A stretch of 64,000 nucleotides of DNA from Flavobacteriales bacterium (GCA_023251095.1 JAHEZL010000019.1:1-64000), one strand, 5' to 3'. Counted from the first letter of the stretch, positions 45,151-53,804 are shown. Notes: generated by a model not told the origin, from the letters alone. A program made the numbers and translations.

Positions 45151-46383
45151 TTAGTGCGTTGCTACCTTCAGGTAAGCCGCCGGATTCAAAGGATCGAAAA
45201 TTGTTTTCGGATCTATCGTCAGTGAAAATGGTTTCATGTCATCTTCCGGAACTTTCACCTTCATAGCTGCTGCTACTTCTTTGTATAAATCCTGCATAAT
45301 TAATTTATCGGCAATTGCTTTGTAATCAGGAGGAGTAGTTAAATACCCGAATCTTACATATTGCGCCATCGCCCATATAGCATAAGATTTACGAGGGAAG
45401 TTTACTGTTCCGCCTTTGTGGAACGACATGTATTCTTTGTTGGAATACACTTGTAATCCCTGACTGCATCCCAAATCATAATTACCCATCAATCTGTTTT
45501 CAATCACGTCGGCAGGAGCATTTACGTAAGGAGCTTTACCGATGATACCCGCAGCTTTTTTACGATTGGCCGGATTATCCAACCAGATACAAGCCTCCAT
45601 AATCGCCATCATTACTTTTTTCAATTCTTCTCTTCGTTTCTCGCTGAATTCTTTGTTCACCACAAATGCTTTTTCAGGATGATCTCTCCAGATGTCTTGA
45701 GAAGCAATTTGTGTAAAGCCTACTCCTTGTTTCACTGCAACACCACCCCATGGTTCACCTACACAGTATCCGTCCATGTTTCCTACTTTCATGTTGGCTA
45801 CCATTTGTGGTGGCGGGATAGTAATAATCTTTGTTGTTTTTTGACTCACACCTGCAGCGGCCATCCAGTTACGCAACCACAAATCGTGGGTTCCACCCGG
45901 AAAAGTCATTGCAAAGGTTACTTCTTTTTCTGCTTTCAGTTTTGCAGCAACAACAGGCGCAACTTTATTCATTTGTTTGAAGCCCACTTTTCCGCAAAAA
46001 TCATTGGATAAGGTAATCGCTTGTCCGTTAACATTCAACATCATTGCGATTTTCATTTCCGATCCGGCTTTACCCCCAACACCTGTGTACACTGAAAAAG
46101 GCATGGAGTACAAACAGTGCGCGCCATCCAATTCACCTGTTAAAATTTTGTCGCGAACGTTGGCCCATGACGCTTCTTTTGTCACCACAACCTCCACTCC
46201 ATATTTGGCAAACAATCCCAATTCTTTTGCCATCACAATCGGTGAACAATCGGTTAGTGGAATAAATCCTAATTTGATTGGTTCCGCTGCTGCAAAGGGT
46301 TTGAACCCTGCGCAGAAAACTATTAACATTGCCATCACCGCAGAGGTGAAGAACAAAGTTTTTGTTGATTTTCCTTTTTTCAT
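45151..46383 (-). CDS. nrtA: Nitrate ABC transporter substrate-binding protein (NrtA-like)
   Basis: A 410-aa periplasmic binding protein. A signal/anchor (about 9-32) is followed by the NrtA/CmpA-type fold: IKLGFIPLTDCSPIVMAKELGLF (given by FIPLTDCSPIV, about 38-50), DGAHCLYSMPF (about 84-94), TFPGGTHDLWLRNWM (about 159-173) and GYCVGEPWGG (about 205-214), all of which line the ligand site in NrtA. It binds nitrate or nitrite for NrtB/NrtD. Begins 25 bp after the porin gene. Confidence 0.92.
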   Translation of the reverse strand: MKKGKSTKTLFFTSAVMAMLIVFCAGFKPFAAAEPIKLGFIPLTDCSPIVMAKELGLFAKYGVEVVVTKEASWANVRDKILTGELDGAHCLYSMPFSVYTGVGGKAGSEMKIAMMLNVNGQAITLSNDFCGKVGFKQMNKVAPVVAAKLKAEKEVTFAMTFPGGTHDLWLRNWMAAAGVSQKTTKIITIPPPQMVANMKVGNMDGYCVGEPWGGVAVKQGVGFTQIASQDIWRDHPEKAFVVNKEFSEKRREELKKVMMAIMEACIWLDNPANRKKAAGIIGKAPYVNAPADVIENRLMGNYDLGCSQGLQVYSNKEYMSFHKGGTVNFPRKSYAIWAMAQYVRFGYLTTPPDYKAIADKLIMQDLYKEVAAAMKVKVPEDDMKPFSLTIDPKTIFDPLNPAAYLKVATH

Positions 46384-46408
46384 TTTTCTAGGTTTTAGTT
46401 TAAGTAAA

Positions 46409-47782
46409 TTATTTCGCTAATAAATTTGGTTTAAATACCACTTGTAAATAAGCCCAGTTTGCGTTGAGATTAGCATTCGCAACATTTTTAACTTGTGCCG
46501 ATGACATTGTTGTAGTAGCCTGCATCATTGAGTATCCTGCTTCGATGTTGATCAGCTTGGTTAAGTTGTATCTCACTATAAAATCGATTTCTGTTCCTAA
46601 ATATGGATTTCTGGTTCCACCTTTTCCATCGGAAACTTTGTTGGCCGTTTCAAAACCATGAACATCTAATAAGAAAGTCAGATTGTCTTTTGCGTTATAT
46701 TTTATTTTAAAGAACAAATCCACCAATCCTTGTTTACCGAAACCACTTGCTACATAGAAATAATCCATATAACCCCAGAATTTATGCGGAGTACCGTACA
46801 ATGGGTCGAAGCGTGAGTTCACAGAATTTGCTCTCGTTCCGTTGTCGCCTGATAAATAATCGAAACCCGGACCCACAAATAATTTTCTTCCCAATTGCAT
46901 TGATGTGGTAACAGATGCCATTTCAGCACTCATGTTTACACCATCTTTATCTTGTCCACCTTGGTGATAGTAGCTTGCTATGATGTTTAATTTTCTTTTG
47001 ATGGTTGCATCCAAATACACACCTGTTGTATATCTGCTCCAAACACCGGCTCCGTAATTGGTCGCTCCCGCCAATGTTTTAGTGTACTTACTGAAATCAT
47101 CTTTAAAGCAGAGGAAAGAAGCATTACCGAAGAAAAACTTTTTACCTACATATAAGTATTGCATTGATTTGTACATGGTACCGATGGCATTGGTACCGGC
47201 TGTATAATTGGCAGGTGCAGGTACACCAACGTAACCCGCATCGGCATTGAGCTCCTTGTTTTGATTGTAGGCAACTCCCAAATCAGCCATCCAGGTTTTA
47301 TCAGCGAATCTTAAAACAGCAGCGTCATGTCTTCTTCCTTGTTGCAACCAATCTAATCCCCCGAGTAGTTTTTGGTCATCGTAAGAAATTTCCTGACGTC
47401 CTATTTTAAGAGATAAATTTTGAATTTTACTTTTTGGCGCTGTATCATTTAAAATGATTTCCCCCCATGCTTCGTTCATCATTAATCCGTTGAACACCTC
47501 ATTGGTTGTTCTATTATTGGTAGAGGCATCTTGCCCCCAAACTCTTGCATCCTGTATAGAAGCAAATACTTTAAAACGATAGCCTGTGTATCCAACATTA
47601 AATCGCGTTCGTTCAGAGATAAAAAAAGCCGGAACTGCTTTACCCGACATCAACGTTCCTTGTCCCTGACGATACTCCGATCTGGTTCGGATTTGCGCAG
47701 TAGCAGTGAGCTGCGCATTCATTTGAATTGTCGACAATAATGTCAAACAACCTGCTGCGAAAATTTGTAATCTTTTTTTCAT
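46409..47782 (-). CDS. Alginate-export-family outer-membrane porin
   Basis: A 457-aa outer-membrane beta-barrel with a signal peptide (about 1-24, IQMNAQ) and the start of alginate_exp family barrels (TATAQIRTRSEYRQGQGT, SERTRFNVGYTGYRFKVFASIQDARVWGQ; given by RTRFNVGY and QDARVWGQ). Barrel strands continue to the C-terminus (YLQVVFKPNLLAK). Heads the porin-nrtA-nrtB-nrtD operon, so it most likely lets nitrate through the outer membrane; alginate export is not meant. Has its own nitrate-type promoter. Confidence 0.85.
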   Translation of the reverse strand: MKKRLQIFAAGCLTLLSTIQMNAQLTATAQIRTRSEYRQGQGTLMSGKAVPAFFISERTRFNVGYTGYRFKVFASIQDARVWGQDASTNNRTTNEVFNGLMMNEAWGEIILNDTAPKSKIQNLSLKIGRQEISYDDQKLLGGLDWLQQGRRHDAAVLRFADKTWMADLGVAYNQNKELNADAGYVGVPAPANYTAGTNAIGTMYKSMQYLYVGKKFFFGNASFLCFKDDFSKYTKTLAGATNYGAGVWSRYTTGVYLDATIKRKLNIIASYYHQGGQDKDGVNMSAEMASVTTSMQLGRKLFVGPGFDYLSGDNGTRANSVNSRFDPLYGTPHKFWGYMDYFYVASGFGKQGLVDLFFKIKYNAKDNLTFLLDVHGFETANKVSDGKGGTRNPYLGTEIDFIVRYNLTKLINIEAGYSMMQATTTMSSAQVKNVANANLNANWAYLQVVFKPNLLAK

Positions 47783-47836
47783 CTTCTTCAGTTTTAGTTT
47801 TTACTAGGTCTCAAATAATTAATTTTTTCGTTTCAA

Positions 47837-47897
47837 CAAATTTAGATCTGAAGCCCATAGTATTCAATGACAGTCTGCAGAGTAGAGAATGTTTATT
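47837..47897 (-). promoter_or_regulatory. Porin-nrtABD promoter, nitrate-regulon type I
   Basis: On the coding strand: AATAAACA (47890-47897), TTG (47865-47867), 20 bp, TAAATTTG (47837-47844; perfect TAnnTTTG). The AATAAACA block lies in the palindrome GAGAATGTTTATTCTC (47885-47900), centred about 60 bp before the transcription start by the usual -33/-7 numbering, a class I activator position. Leader about 50 nt. Confidence 0.78.
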
Positions 47898-47924
47898 CTC
47901 AACAAGAAATGAATGGAATGGAAT

Positions 47925-47955
47925 GAAAAAATCTGCCGAAGCGCAGTTCTTTTTT
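47925..47955 (-). promoter_or_regulatory. CTGCG-N4-GGCAG hairpin before the porin promoter
   Basis: On the minus strand CTGCGCTTCGGCAG (47933-47946), preceded by A/T and followed by ATTTTTT. It looks like a terminator but has no co-directional gene just upstream to terminate (crp2 ends 755 bp away), and stands exactly 39 bp before AATAAACA. That favours an operator role. Confidence 0.5.
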
Positions 47956-48002
47956 GTAAATGCAATGAATTCAATACTATTGCAATACTTATATAGTACT
48001 AA

Positions 48003-48551
48003 ATGAAATCACGAGTCCTTACTTCAATCGTTTTATTCTTTGTTTTTGTTAATGCTACAGCACAGCAAAAAGATAGTAGTAGCATTATAGGCGGTGCCGG
48101 ACTTTCTGCGGAATACATATATGCTAACCGACAAGGATTTAATGTTGGAATAGGGATTTGCGGATACAGCAAAGGAAAAAAGTGGTATGAAAGTTCCGAG
48201 CGATATAACTTAAAAGGAATCAAGGGACAGAAAGCAGTGGAGTTATATCCTAAACCTATATATATTGGATTCAATCAGGGTGTACTATTTCAAAACAACA
48301 GTTCTCAAACATTGATTAACAATTCGCAATTGCAATTGTTTATTGCATTACAGGCTGTATCATTTGGAACGCGTTTAACTTATTATACCGATTATAAAAC
48401 TCATAGTCAGGCAGCGCTCACTAGTGAATTAGGTTTAGGATGGCGACATGTTTTTGTGAAAGGCCAGTACAATTATTATCTCTTCAATATCAATCCTTTT
48501 GCATTGCCCAAGTTTACTCTTGCGGCACAAGTGATTTTTCTTTTGAAGTAA
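48003..48551 (+). CDS. Small exported barrel-like protein, unknown function
   Basis: A 182-aa protein with a signal peptide (about 1-21, NATAQQ) and short amphipathic beta strands (GLSAEYIYANRQGFNVGIGI, TELGLGWRHVFVKGQYNYYLF; given by AEYIYANRQ and GWRHVFVKG), ending FLLK. It is the only plus-strand gene within the nitrate island and lies between the porin promoter and the family B repeat. Relation to nitrate metabolism unknown; may be an inserted passenger. Confidence 0.65.
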   Translation: MKSRVLTSIVLFFVFVNATAQQKDSSSIIGGAGLSAEYIYANRQGFNVGIGICGYSKGKKWYESSERYNLKGIKGQKAVELYPKPIYIGFNQGVLFQNNSSQTLINNSQLQLFIALQAVSFGTRLTYYTDYKTHSQAALTSELGLGWRHVFVKGQYNYYLFNINPFALPKFTLAAQVIFLLK

Positions 48552-48553
48552 TT

Positions 48554-48710
48554 AAATCCCTCTGCCTGCGCACAGAATTCCCTCGCACCTCCCTTTTTCA
48601 AAGGGAGAAGTGCACACTCATCCATACTTAAATAATGGTTTTCAGGGCATGGGCCTCTCCCTTTGAAAAAGGGAGGTGCGAGGGAATTCTGTGCGCAGGC
48701 AGAGGGATTT
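48554..48710. repeat. Long palindromic repeat, family B (copy 3), perfect 55-bp arms
   Basis: Arms 48554-48608 and 48656-48710 are exact 55-bp reverse complements, starting AAATCCCTCTGCCTGCGCAC, with a 47-bp loop. Each arm ends in the CTCCCTTTTTCAAAGGGAG mini-hairpin of the family. The right arm touches the stop codon of crp2 (48710-48712), so it terminates or stabilises the end of the long nirD-to-crp2 transcript. Perfect arms mark it as the youngest or best-maintained copy. Confidence 0.92.
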
Positions 48711-49414
48711 TAATAATTATACTCCTGAATTTCTTTTCTTAAAAGATCTACTTTTTTAAGCAAGATATGTTTGCCTTCACAGTTGATCACGCCTTCATTT
48801 TTCAAAGTCATCAACACACGAATCACCTGCTCACTATTGGTTCCGGCTAAGTTGGCAATATCAGTTCGCGATAAAACCAGTTTCAATCCCTCGTCATCCT
48901 GACCGAATCTTTCATAAATGCTCAATAAGGAATCCACCACTTTTTCTCTCACCGTCATTTGCGCGAATTTTTTTACACGCTCTTCGGTTTTATCCAGCTC
49001 CTCCGCATAAAAAACCATGAGGTCATAAGTCAGTGTGCTGTTTGTTTGCAACTCATTGGTGAAAAATTTATTGGGGAAATAACACAGTGTTGTAGGCTCT
49101 AATGCTGTTGCAGCAATTGGATATACCTTGCGACTTGAATATCCTCTGATTCCAATGATATCACCATCACCGGTTAAACGTAAAATTTGTTCTTTGCCAT
49201 TATAACCCGACTTCGTGATTTTTGCCTTACCCGAATAAACAAAGTACATTCCGTGAATAGGCGCACCTTCAATAATAAAGGATTGCGATTTTTTACATTC
49301 AATTACCATGCGGTTTGCAACTGCTGTTGCATAATTATCAGCCGCATAATTTTTCTTCATCAGGCAAGAAAGATTCTCGCACGAAACACAATTTCCAACT
49401 TCTTCTTTTTTCAT
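48710..49414 (-). CDS. Crp/Fnr regulator with N-terminal Cys cluster (crp2)
   Basis: A 234-aa paralog of crp1 with the same C-X2-C-X4-C-X22-C pattern (C9, C12, C17, C40), the same beta-roll and a nearly identical recognition helix (LSRTDIANLAGTNSEQVIRV). The two proteins align end to end without gaps. It is the last gene of the nirD-nasC-moa operon, 11 bp after mobA, so it is produced together with the reductase and Moco enzymes and may feed back on the island's promoters. Confidence 0.88.
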   Translation of the reverse strand: MKKEEVGNCVSCENLSCLMKKNYAADNYATAVANRMVIECKKSQSFIIEGAPIHGMYFVYSGKAKITKSGYNGKEQILRLTGDGDIIGIRGYSSRKVYPIAATALEPTTLCYFPNKFFTNELQTNSTLTYDLMVFYAEELDKTEERVKKFAQMTVREKVVDSLLSIYERFGQDDEGLKLVLSRTDIANLAGTNSEQVIRVLMTLKNEGVINCEGKHILLKKVDLLRKEIQEYNY

Positions 49415-49425
49415 TTTTCTTTAAT

Positions 49426-50019
49426 TTAATTTCTTATTCCTTTTGCTTCAACAGGGGTATTGATATTGTTAAAAAACTGTTGCCAGTTTTTGTTGATTTC
49501 TATAGTATTTGCTGAGATGAGTTTTAATACACTCATCATGCTGTGGCTGCGCAATTCGTGATTTTTAAAAGCCACAAAAATCTTCTCTATCGCTTCCGAT
49601 GAATAAATTCCGCAAAGCGGTTCAGCGAAATATTCATTTTTAAAAACTGTAGCCGGTGCAGAATAATTAGAAATTAAATGTTCCAAAACTTCTACTTTCA
49701 TTTCCACAATATCGCAAGCCAGAACAAAAATATCCTTCTCCGGAAATCTTTGATGCGCACTCAGCAAACCCAATAGCGGTCCGCCAATTTCAAATTCCTC
49801 ATCAATTACTAAATCGGAAATAGAAAATATATTTTCATATTCTTCCACCTGATCATCATTCACTGAAACCAGCGCAGGAATATTTAAGGCCAATAATTTT
49901 TCACGCGCAATTTGCGCCCAAGTTGAATCGCCTTTCTTCAGCATTCCCTTGTCGCTGCCCATGCGCGTGCTTTGTCCGCCACACAACACCAATCCCACTA
50001 TGTTATTTTTACTGATCAT
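49426..50019 (-). CDS. mobA: Molybdenum cofactor guanylyltransferase MobA
   Basis: A 197-aa nucleotidyltransferase with the signature LCGGQSTRMGSDKGML (about 10-25). It attaches GMP to molybdopterin to make the MGD cofactor that bis-MGD enzymes such as the nitrate reductase need. The start chosen is ATG 50017-50019 (MISKNNIVG), preceded by AAGGAG, a good Shine-Dalgarno; a longer N-terminal extension in frame is unlikely. Overlaps moaCB by 11 bp. Confidence 0.9.
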   Translation of the reverse strand: MISKNNIVGLVLCGGQSTRMGSDKGMLKKGDSTWAQIAREKLLALNIPALVSVNDDQVEEYENIFSISDLVIDEEFEIGGPLLGLLSAHQRFPEKDIFVLACDIVEMKVEVLEHLISNYSAPATVFKNEYFAEPLCGIYSSEAIEKIFVAFKNHELRSHSMMSVLKLISANTIEINKNWQQFFNNINTPVEAKGIRN

Positions 50020-50923
50020 GTCTTGCTCCTTCTGCAACTTTAAAAATATGAAGAACAGCAGGGAATAATGCATCCATTGTTTCTGCTGCGCCTTTGGTTG
50101 AACCCGGTAATGTTATAATTAAAGATGTTCCGATAAATCCGGCAACGCCTCTCGACAGCATTGCGTAAGGCGTACGATCCTGACCGTATGATCTTGCCGC
50201 TTCCATAATACCGGGAATATCCCGTTCTATCAATGGTTTTATGGCTTCGGGTGTAACATCTCTCAGAGATAAACCTGTTCCTCCGCAAAACAAAATCAAA
50301 TCAAATTTCTCTCCACACAACTGTTTTACTTTAGCCTGTATTTCCGTTGTTTCATCAGGAATGATTTCATAAGCCACTCCCTGAATCTTATTTTTTTGTA
50401 ATCTTTCAATCACTGCTTTTCCTGCGAAATCCTGTTTGCTTCCGGAGGATATACTATCGGAACAAACGATCACTGCCGTTTTTAAAGGTTTGATCGGTCG
50501 ATCGGCAAAATCCGATTTCCCTCCTTTTTTACTTTGCAGTTTGATGTTATTGATTTCAACTCCTTTGTCGATAGGCTTGAGCATATCATACATCGTGAGC
50601 GCCACTATAGATGCTCCATGCATTGCCTCCACTTCCACTCCTGTTTTATAAATCGTGTGCACTTCAACGCTGATGACGATATTCAATCCATCAATGCTGT
50701 ATTGAATGTTTGCGTACTCAATGGGTAGAGGGTGACAATCGGGAATTAAATCGCTTGTCTTTTTTATTCCCAACAATCCCGCAGCACGTGAAAATTCAAA
50801 AACATCTCCTTTCGGAACTTCTTTGTTTTGCACAGCGTCAATGGTTTCTTGTTTGGAAACCTTAACCGTTGCTGTGGCAACGGCTTTACGCAAACTACTT
50901 ATTTTAAAAGTGATATCGTTCAT
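50009..50923 (-). CDS. moaCB: Bifunctional MoaC-MoaB (MogA-like) fusion
   Basis: A 304-aa fusion. Residues about 1-146 are MoaC (cyclic pyranopterin phosphate synthase; FSRAAGLLGIKKTSDLIPDCHPLPI and MHGASIVALTMYDMLKPID, given by GIKKTSDLIPDCHPLPI), and about 147-304 are MoaB/MogA (VIVCSDSISSGSKQDFAG, LILFCGGTGLSLRDVTPEAI; given by FCGGTGLSLRD), which adenylylates molybdopterin. The ATG 50921-50923 is preferred because it overlaps the moaE stop as ATGA; a GTG 18 bp upstream is possible. Confidence 0.92.
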   Translation of the reverse strand: MNDITFKISSLRKAVATATVKVSKQETIDAVQNKEVPKGDVFEFSRAAGLLGIKKTSDLIPDCHPLPIEYANIQYSIDGLNIVISVEVHTIYKTGVEVEAMHGASIVALTMYDMLKPIDKGVEINNIKLQSKKGGKSDFADRPIKPLKTAVIVCSDSISSGSKQDFAGKAVIERLQKNKIQGVAYEIIPDETTEIQAKVKQLCGEKFDLILFCGGTGLSLRDVTPEAIKPLIERDIPGIMEAARSYGQDRTPYAMLSRGVAGFIGTSLIITLPGSTKGAAETMDALFPAVLHIFKVAEGARHDQ

Positions 50924-51366
50924 ATCGTATTTTCTTTCCACTGGTGCGTATTATCGGTGAAAATTTCTTTTCCCCACACCGGTAATTCATTTTTAATTCT
51001 TTCCACTACTTCGTTGCATGCATCAGTAGCAGCTCTTCTTCTTTCGGAAGACGTAAATACAAATAAACAAATTTCTCCGGCTTTGATGGCGCCTAAACTG
51101 TGATAGATATGCATACAGGTCAGTGGATATTTTGCAAAAATCTCTTCGCGGATCTCTGTCATTTTCTCCAGTGCCATGTCCACGTAAGTAGTATATTCAA
51201 TGGCTTTCACCTCTTGCCCATTAATCATATCGTTGCGCACCTGACCCAAAAAAATGCTGTGTGCACCAATGTTTTTTTTGTTGCTGTGCTTCGCGATATC
51301 CTCTGCAATGAATGAGGCAGCTATCGGACCTTCAATGAAAATATTTTTTACTTTCTTTTTTTCCAT
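50920..51366 (-). CDS. moaE: Molybdopterin synthase catalytic subunit MoaE
   Basis: A 148-aa MoaE. Motifs GAHSIFLGQVRND (about 34-46), AIEYTTYVDMALEKM (about 55-69), HIYHSLGAIKAGE (about 86-98) and RRAATDACNEVVERIKNELPVWGKE (about 110-134; contains the catalytic Lys). It transfers sulfur from MoaD's thiocarboxylate to precursor Z to form molybdopterin. Lies 5 bp after moaD and overlaps moaCB by 4 bp. Confidence 0.93.
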   Translation of the reverse strand: MEKKKVKNIFIEGPIAASFIAEDIAKHSNKKNIGAHSIFLGQVRNDMINGQEVKAIEYTTYVDMALEKMTEIREEIFAKYPLTCMHIYHSLGAIKAGEICLFVFTSSERRRAATDACNEVVERIKNELPVWGKEIFTDNTHQWKENTI

Positions 51367-51371
51367 AATAT

Positions 51372-51611
51372 TTATCCTCCTGAAAAGGGAGGCAATAAAG
51401 CAATGTTTGCAGATGCCTCAATAGGAGCATCTGTTGTGATTAATTTTTTATTTACAGCCATAGCGAATTTTACTTTGGCCAATTCGGGAAAAAGCTGAAG
51501 TAAATATTTTTTCAATGCATCAGTAGAAGCCATATGCTCCATAGTAAAATTCACTGAACCTATGATCTCAGCGACTTTACCAAAAGCTATTATTTGTATG
51601 GTCGGCTTCAT
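51372..51611 (-). CDS. moaD: Molybdopterin synthase sulfur carrier MoaD
   Basis: A 79-aa ubiquitin-fold protein with the required C-terminal Gly-Gly (LLPPFSGG), which is thiocarboxylated to carry sulfur. The N-terminal IIAFGKVAEIIG and the ALKKYLLQLFPEL helix fit MoaD. It overlaps the moeA stop by 4 bp (ATGA). A MoeB-type adenylyltransferase to activate it is not in the window. Confidence 0.92.
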   Translation of the reverse strand: MKPTIQIIAFGKVAEIIGSVNFTMEHMASTDALKKYLLQLFPELAKVKFAMAVNKKLITTDAPIEASANIALLPPFSGG

Positions 51612-52786
51612 ATTAATTTCAAATTCACTAATTCTCCTTCTTCAAAAACTTCTTTTTCTTCCGGCAATTCAATGATGCAATTGGCAATAGAAAAAGAATT
51701 TAGTTTATAAGATTCTTGTGCGAAAAGCGGCAATACACCTTTCCCTTCCACTCTTCCTTTTAAAAAATGCGTCAAGCCTTTTTTCTTGTTGTACGATTTT
51801 AACAAAGGCAATTGTAACGACAAAATATTTTGTTTTTCTCCTTGTAACAAACGAAGGCAAGGCAATACATATTCATAAAAACAAGTGAGCACTGCAGCAG
51901 GATTTCCGGGCAGAGCAAAAACAGGAAGATTTCCTTTTTTACCGAAGTACAAAGGTTTTCCGGGCTTTTGTTTTATTTTATGAAAGAGTTCTTCTACGCC
52001 ACATTCTGTTAACGCTTCATTCACATAATCGTAATCGCCAACAGAAATTCCACCGGTTAAAAGCACTAAATCACTTTGAGACAATGCATGTTGAATAACA
52101 GATTTTGTAGCTGCTTTATCATCATCTACCCACAATATTTTTACTTCAGAAATATTATTTTGCTGCAACAAAGCCGCTAAACTTAATGAATTGCTATCGT
52201 ATACTTTCCCTGCTGTTAAAGGATTTCCGGGTTGAGTCAATTCTTTTCCGGTGATGATCACACTTACTTTCGGCGCTGAAAAAACAGAAACTTCTGTAAG
52301 GCCCAGATTCGCTAAATAACCGATTGCAGCAGGTGTTAAACGGGTGGAAGCGAGCATCGCCACTTCCCCTTTTTTTGTTTCGGAACCTTGCGGACGAACA
52401 TTGGCCGCTTTTTGAATAATGCTATCTAAAATCAATATTCCTTTTTCAGTCACAGTCACTTTTTCCTGCATCACCACTGTATCAGCACCGGGAGGAACAG
52501 GTGCTCCGGTAAATATTCTACAGGCACTTCCGGCCGCTAATTTATTTTCTCCGCTATCACCAGCAGCAACAATGCCTGCTAAGTTTAATTCTTTCCCTTG
52601 CTGCCAATCGGCAAAACAAAAAGCATAACCATCCATGGCCGATTGATCGAAAGGAGGTGTATTAATTGGCGAGGCAATATTTTCAGCAAGAACAAAACCC
52701 AGCGTAGCTTTCAGCGGGATACGTTGAACTTGCAAAGCTTTCGTATGCTTTTGAATTATCTCTCTCGCTGTTTCTACGCTAATCAT
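51608..52786 (-). CDS. moeA: Molybdopterin molybdotransferase MoeA
   Basis: A 392-aa MoeA. Typical stretches: SPINTPPFDQSAMDGYAF (about 39-56), IFTGAPVPPGADTVVMQE (about 89-106), VYDSNSLSLAALLQQ (about 190-204) and LTGGISVGDYDYV (about 238-250), and a late PLYFGKKGNLPVFALPGNPAAVL (given by ALPGNPAAVL, about 290-299). It inserts molybdate into adenylylated molybdopterin. Placed directly after moaA with no gap and overlapping moaD. Confidence 0.94.
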   Translation of the reverse strand: MISVETAREIIQKHTKALQVQRIPLKATLGFVLAENIASPINTPPFDQSAMDGYAFCFADWQQGKELNLAGIVAAGDSGENKLAAGSACRIFTGAPVPPGADTVVMQEKVTVTEKGILILDSIIQKAANVRPQGSETKKGEVAMLASTRLTPAAIGYLANLGLTEVSVFSAPKVSVIITGKELTQPGNPLTAGKVYDSNSLSLAALLQQNNISEVKILWVDDDKAATKSVIQHALSQSDLVLLTGGISVGDYDYVNEALTECGVEELFHKIKQKPGKPLYFGKKGNLPVFALPGNPAAVLTCFYEYVLPCLRLLQGEKQNILSLQLPLLKSYNKKKGLTHFLKGRVEGKGVLPLFAQESYKLNSFSIANCIIELPEEKEVFEEGELVNLKLI

Positions 52787-53767
52787 TTATCCTCCAATAT
52801 TTATCATGCTTCTGTTTTCCATTGCCGAAGCATCCACTGTTTTAAAGTCTTTTGTAATTTGTCCTCCGCGCTCTGCAGCCTTGCTTTTTACATTTTGTAC
52901 AATCAAAGGCTGAATGTCTTCACCGCGGCGCAAAGCCGACAATAAATCATTTTCACCTTTGGAGAACAAACAATTTTTCATTTTACCGTCGGCCGTCAAA
53001 CGCATACGATTACAATCGCCACAAAAAGGAGAAGTCATGGTGCTGATCACTGCAAAAGTTCCTTCGTGACCAATGACTTTATATTTTTTTGCGGTATCGT
53101 GATTGTTGCGAACTAACGGAACCATATCGTATTCATCGCCCACTATTTTCAAAATTTCTTTCCAGCCTATTACCTTTTCGTCTTTCCATTGATTGCCGCT
53201 AAAGGGCATGAACTCAATGAAACGAATGTGCAAAGGAAGATTTTTGGTGAGGGCTACAAAGTCTAAAATTTCATCATCATTGATGCCTTTCATTGCCACC
53301 ACATTTACTTTCACACTGAATCCTAGTTCCACTGCGCGCAATAAATTATCATATACCATTTGAAACTGATCTCTTCGGGTGATTTCTTTAAAGCGTACAG
53401 CTTTTAAAGTATCTAAACTGATATTCAAGGATCTTATTCCCGCTTTTTTAAACACGTCGAAAAACTCGTGCAAGCGCACAGCGTTGGTGGTTAAAGTGAG
53501 TTCAACAGGATATTTGGATAAGCGCTCAATAATCTGAGCAGCATCTTTGCGCACGAGAGGTTCTCCGCCGGTGAGTCGGATTTTAGTTACTCCGGCTTTT
53601 ATAAATGTACTTGCGATTTGATCTATTTCCTCCAACTGCATTAAAGAAGCCGGAGCAGTATAAGGAAGTTCTTCGTTGGGCATGCAGTAGAAACATCGTA
53701 GGTTACAGTTATTCGTGAGAGATACTCGCAAATAATTGTGAACTCTATGATGGTTATCTATCAGCAT
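52787..53767 (-). CDS. moaA: GTP 3',8-cyclase MoaA (radical SAM)
   Basis: A 326-aa radical SAM enzyme. The N-terminal [4Fe-4S] motif C-X3-C-X2-C is NCNLRCFYCMPNEEL (about 20-34); the second cluster lies in SPFCGDCNRMRLTADGKMKNC (given by FCGDCNRMRL; about 256-265). The C-terminal double glycine (INIGG) needed for activity is present. It makes 3',8-cyclo-GTP, the first Moco step. 37 bp from the rubredoxin gene and abutting moeA. Confidence 0.95.
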   Translation of the reverse strand: MLIDNHHRVHNYLRVSLTNNCNLRCFYCMPNEELPYTAPASLMQLEEIDQIASTFIKAGVTKIRLTGGEPLVRKDAAQIIERLSKYPVELTLTTNAVRLHEFFDVFKKAGIRSLNISLDTLKAVRFKEITRRDQFQMVYDNLLRAVELGFSVKVNVVAMKGINDDEILDFVALTKNLPLHIRFIEFMPFSGNQWKDEKVIGWKEILKIVGDEYDMVPLVRNNHDTAKKYKVIGHEGTFAVISTMTSPFCGDCNRMRLTADGKMKNCLFSKGENDLLSALRRGEDIQPLIVQNVKSKAAERGGQITKDFKTVDASAMENRSMINIGG

Positions 53768-53804
53768 TCGGGTATTTTATTTATGCGAAATTTACAACTC
53801 ATAA

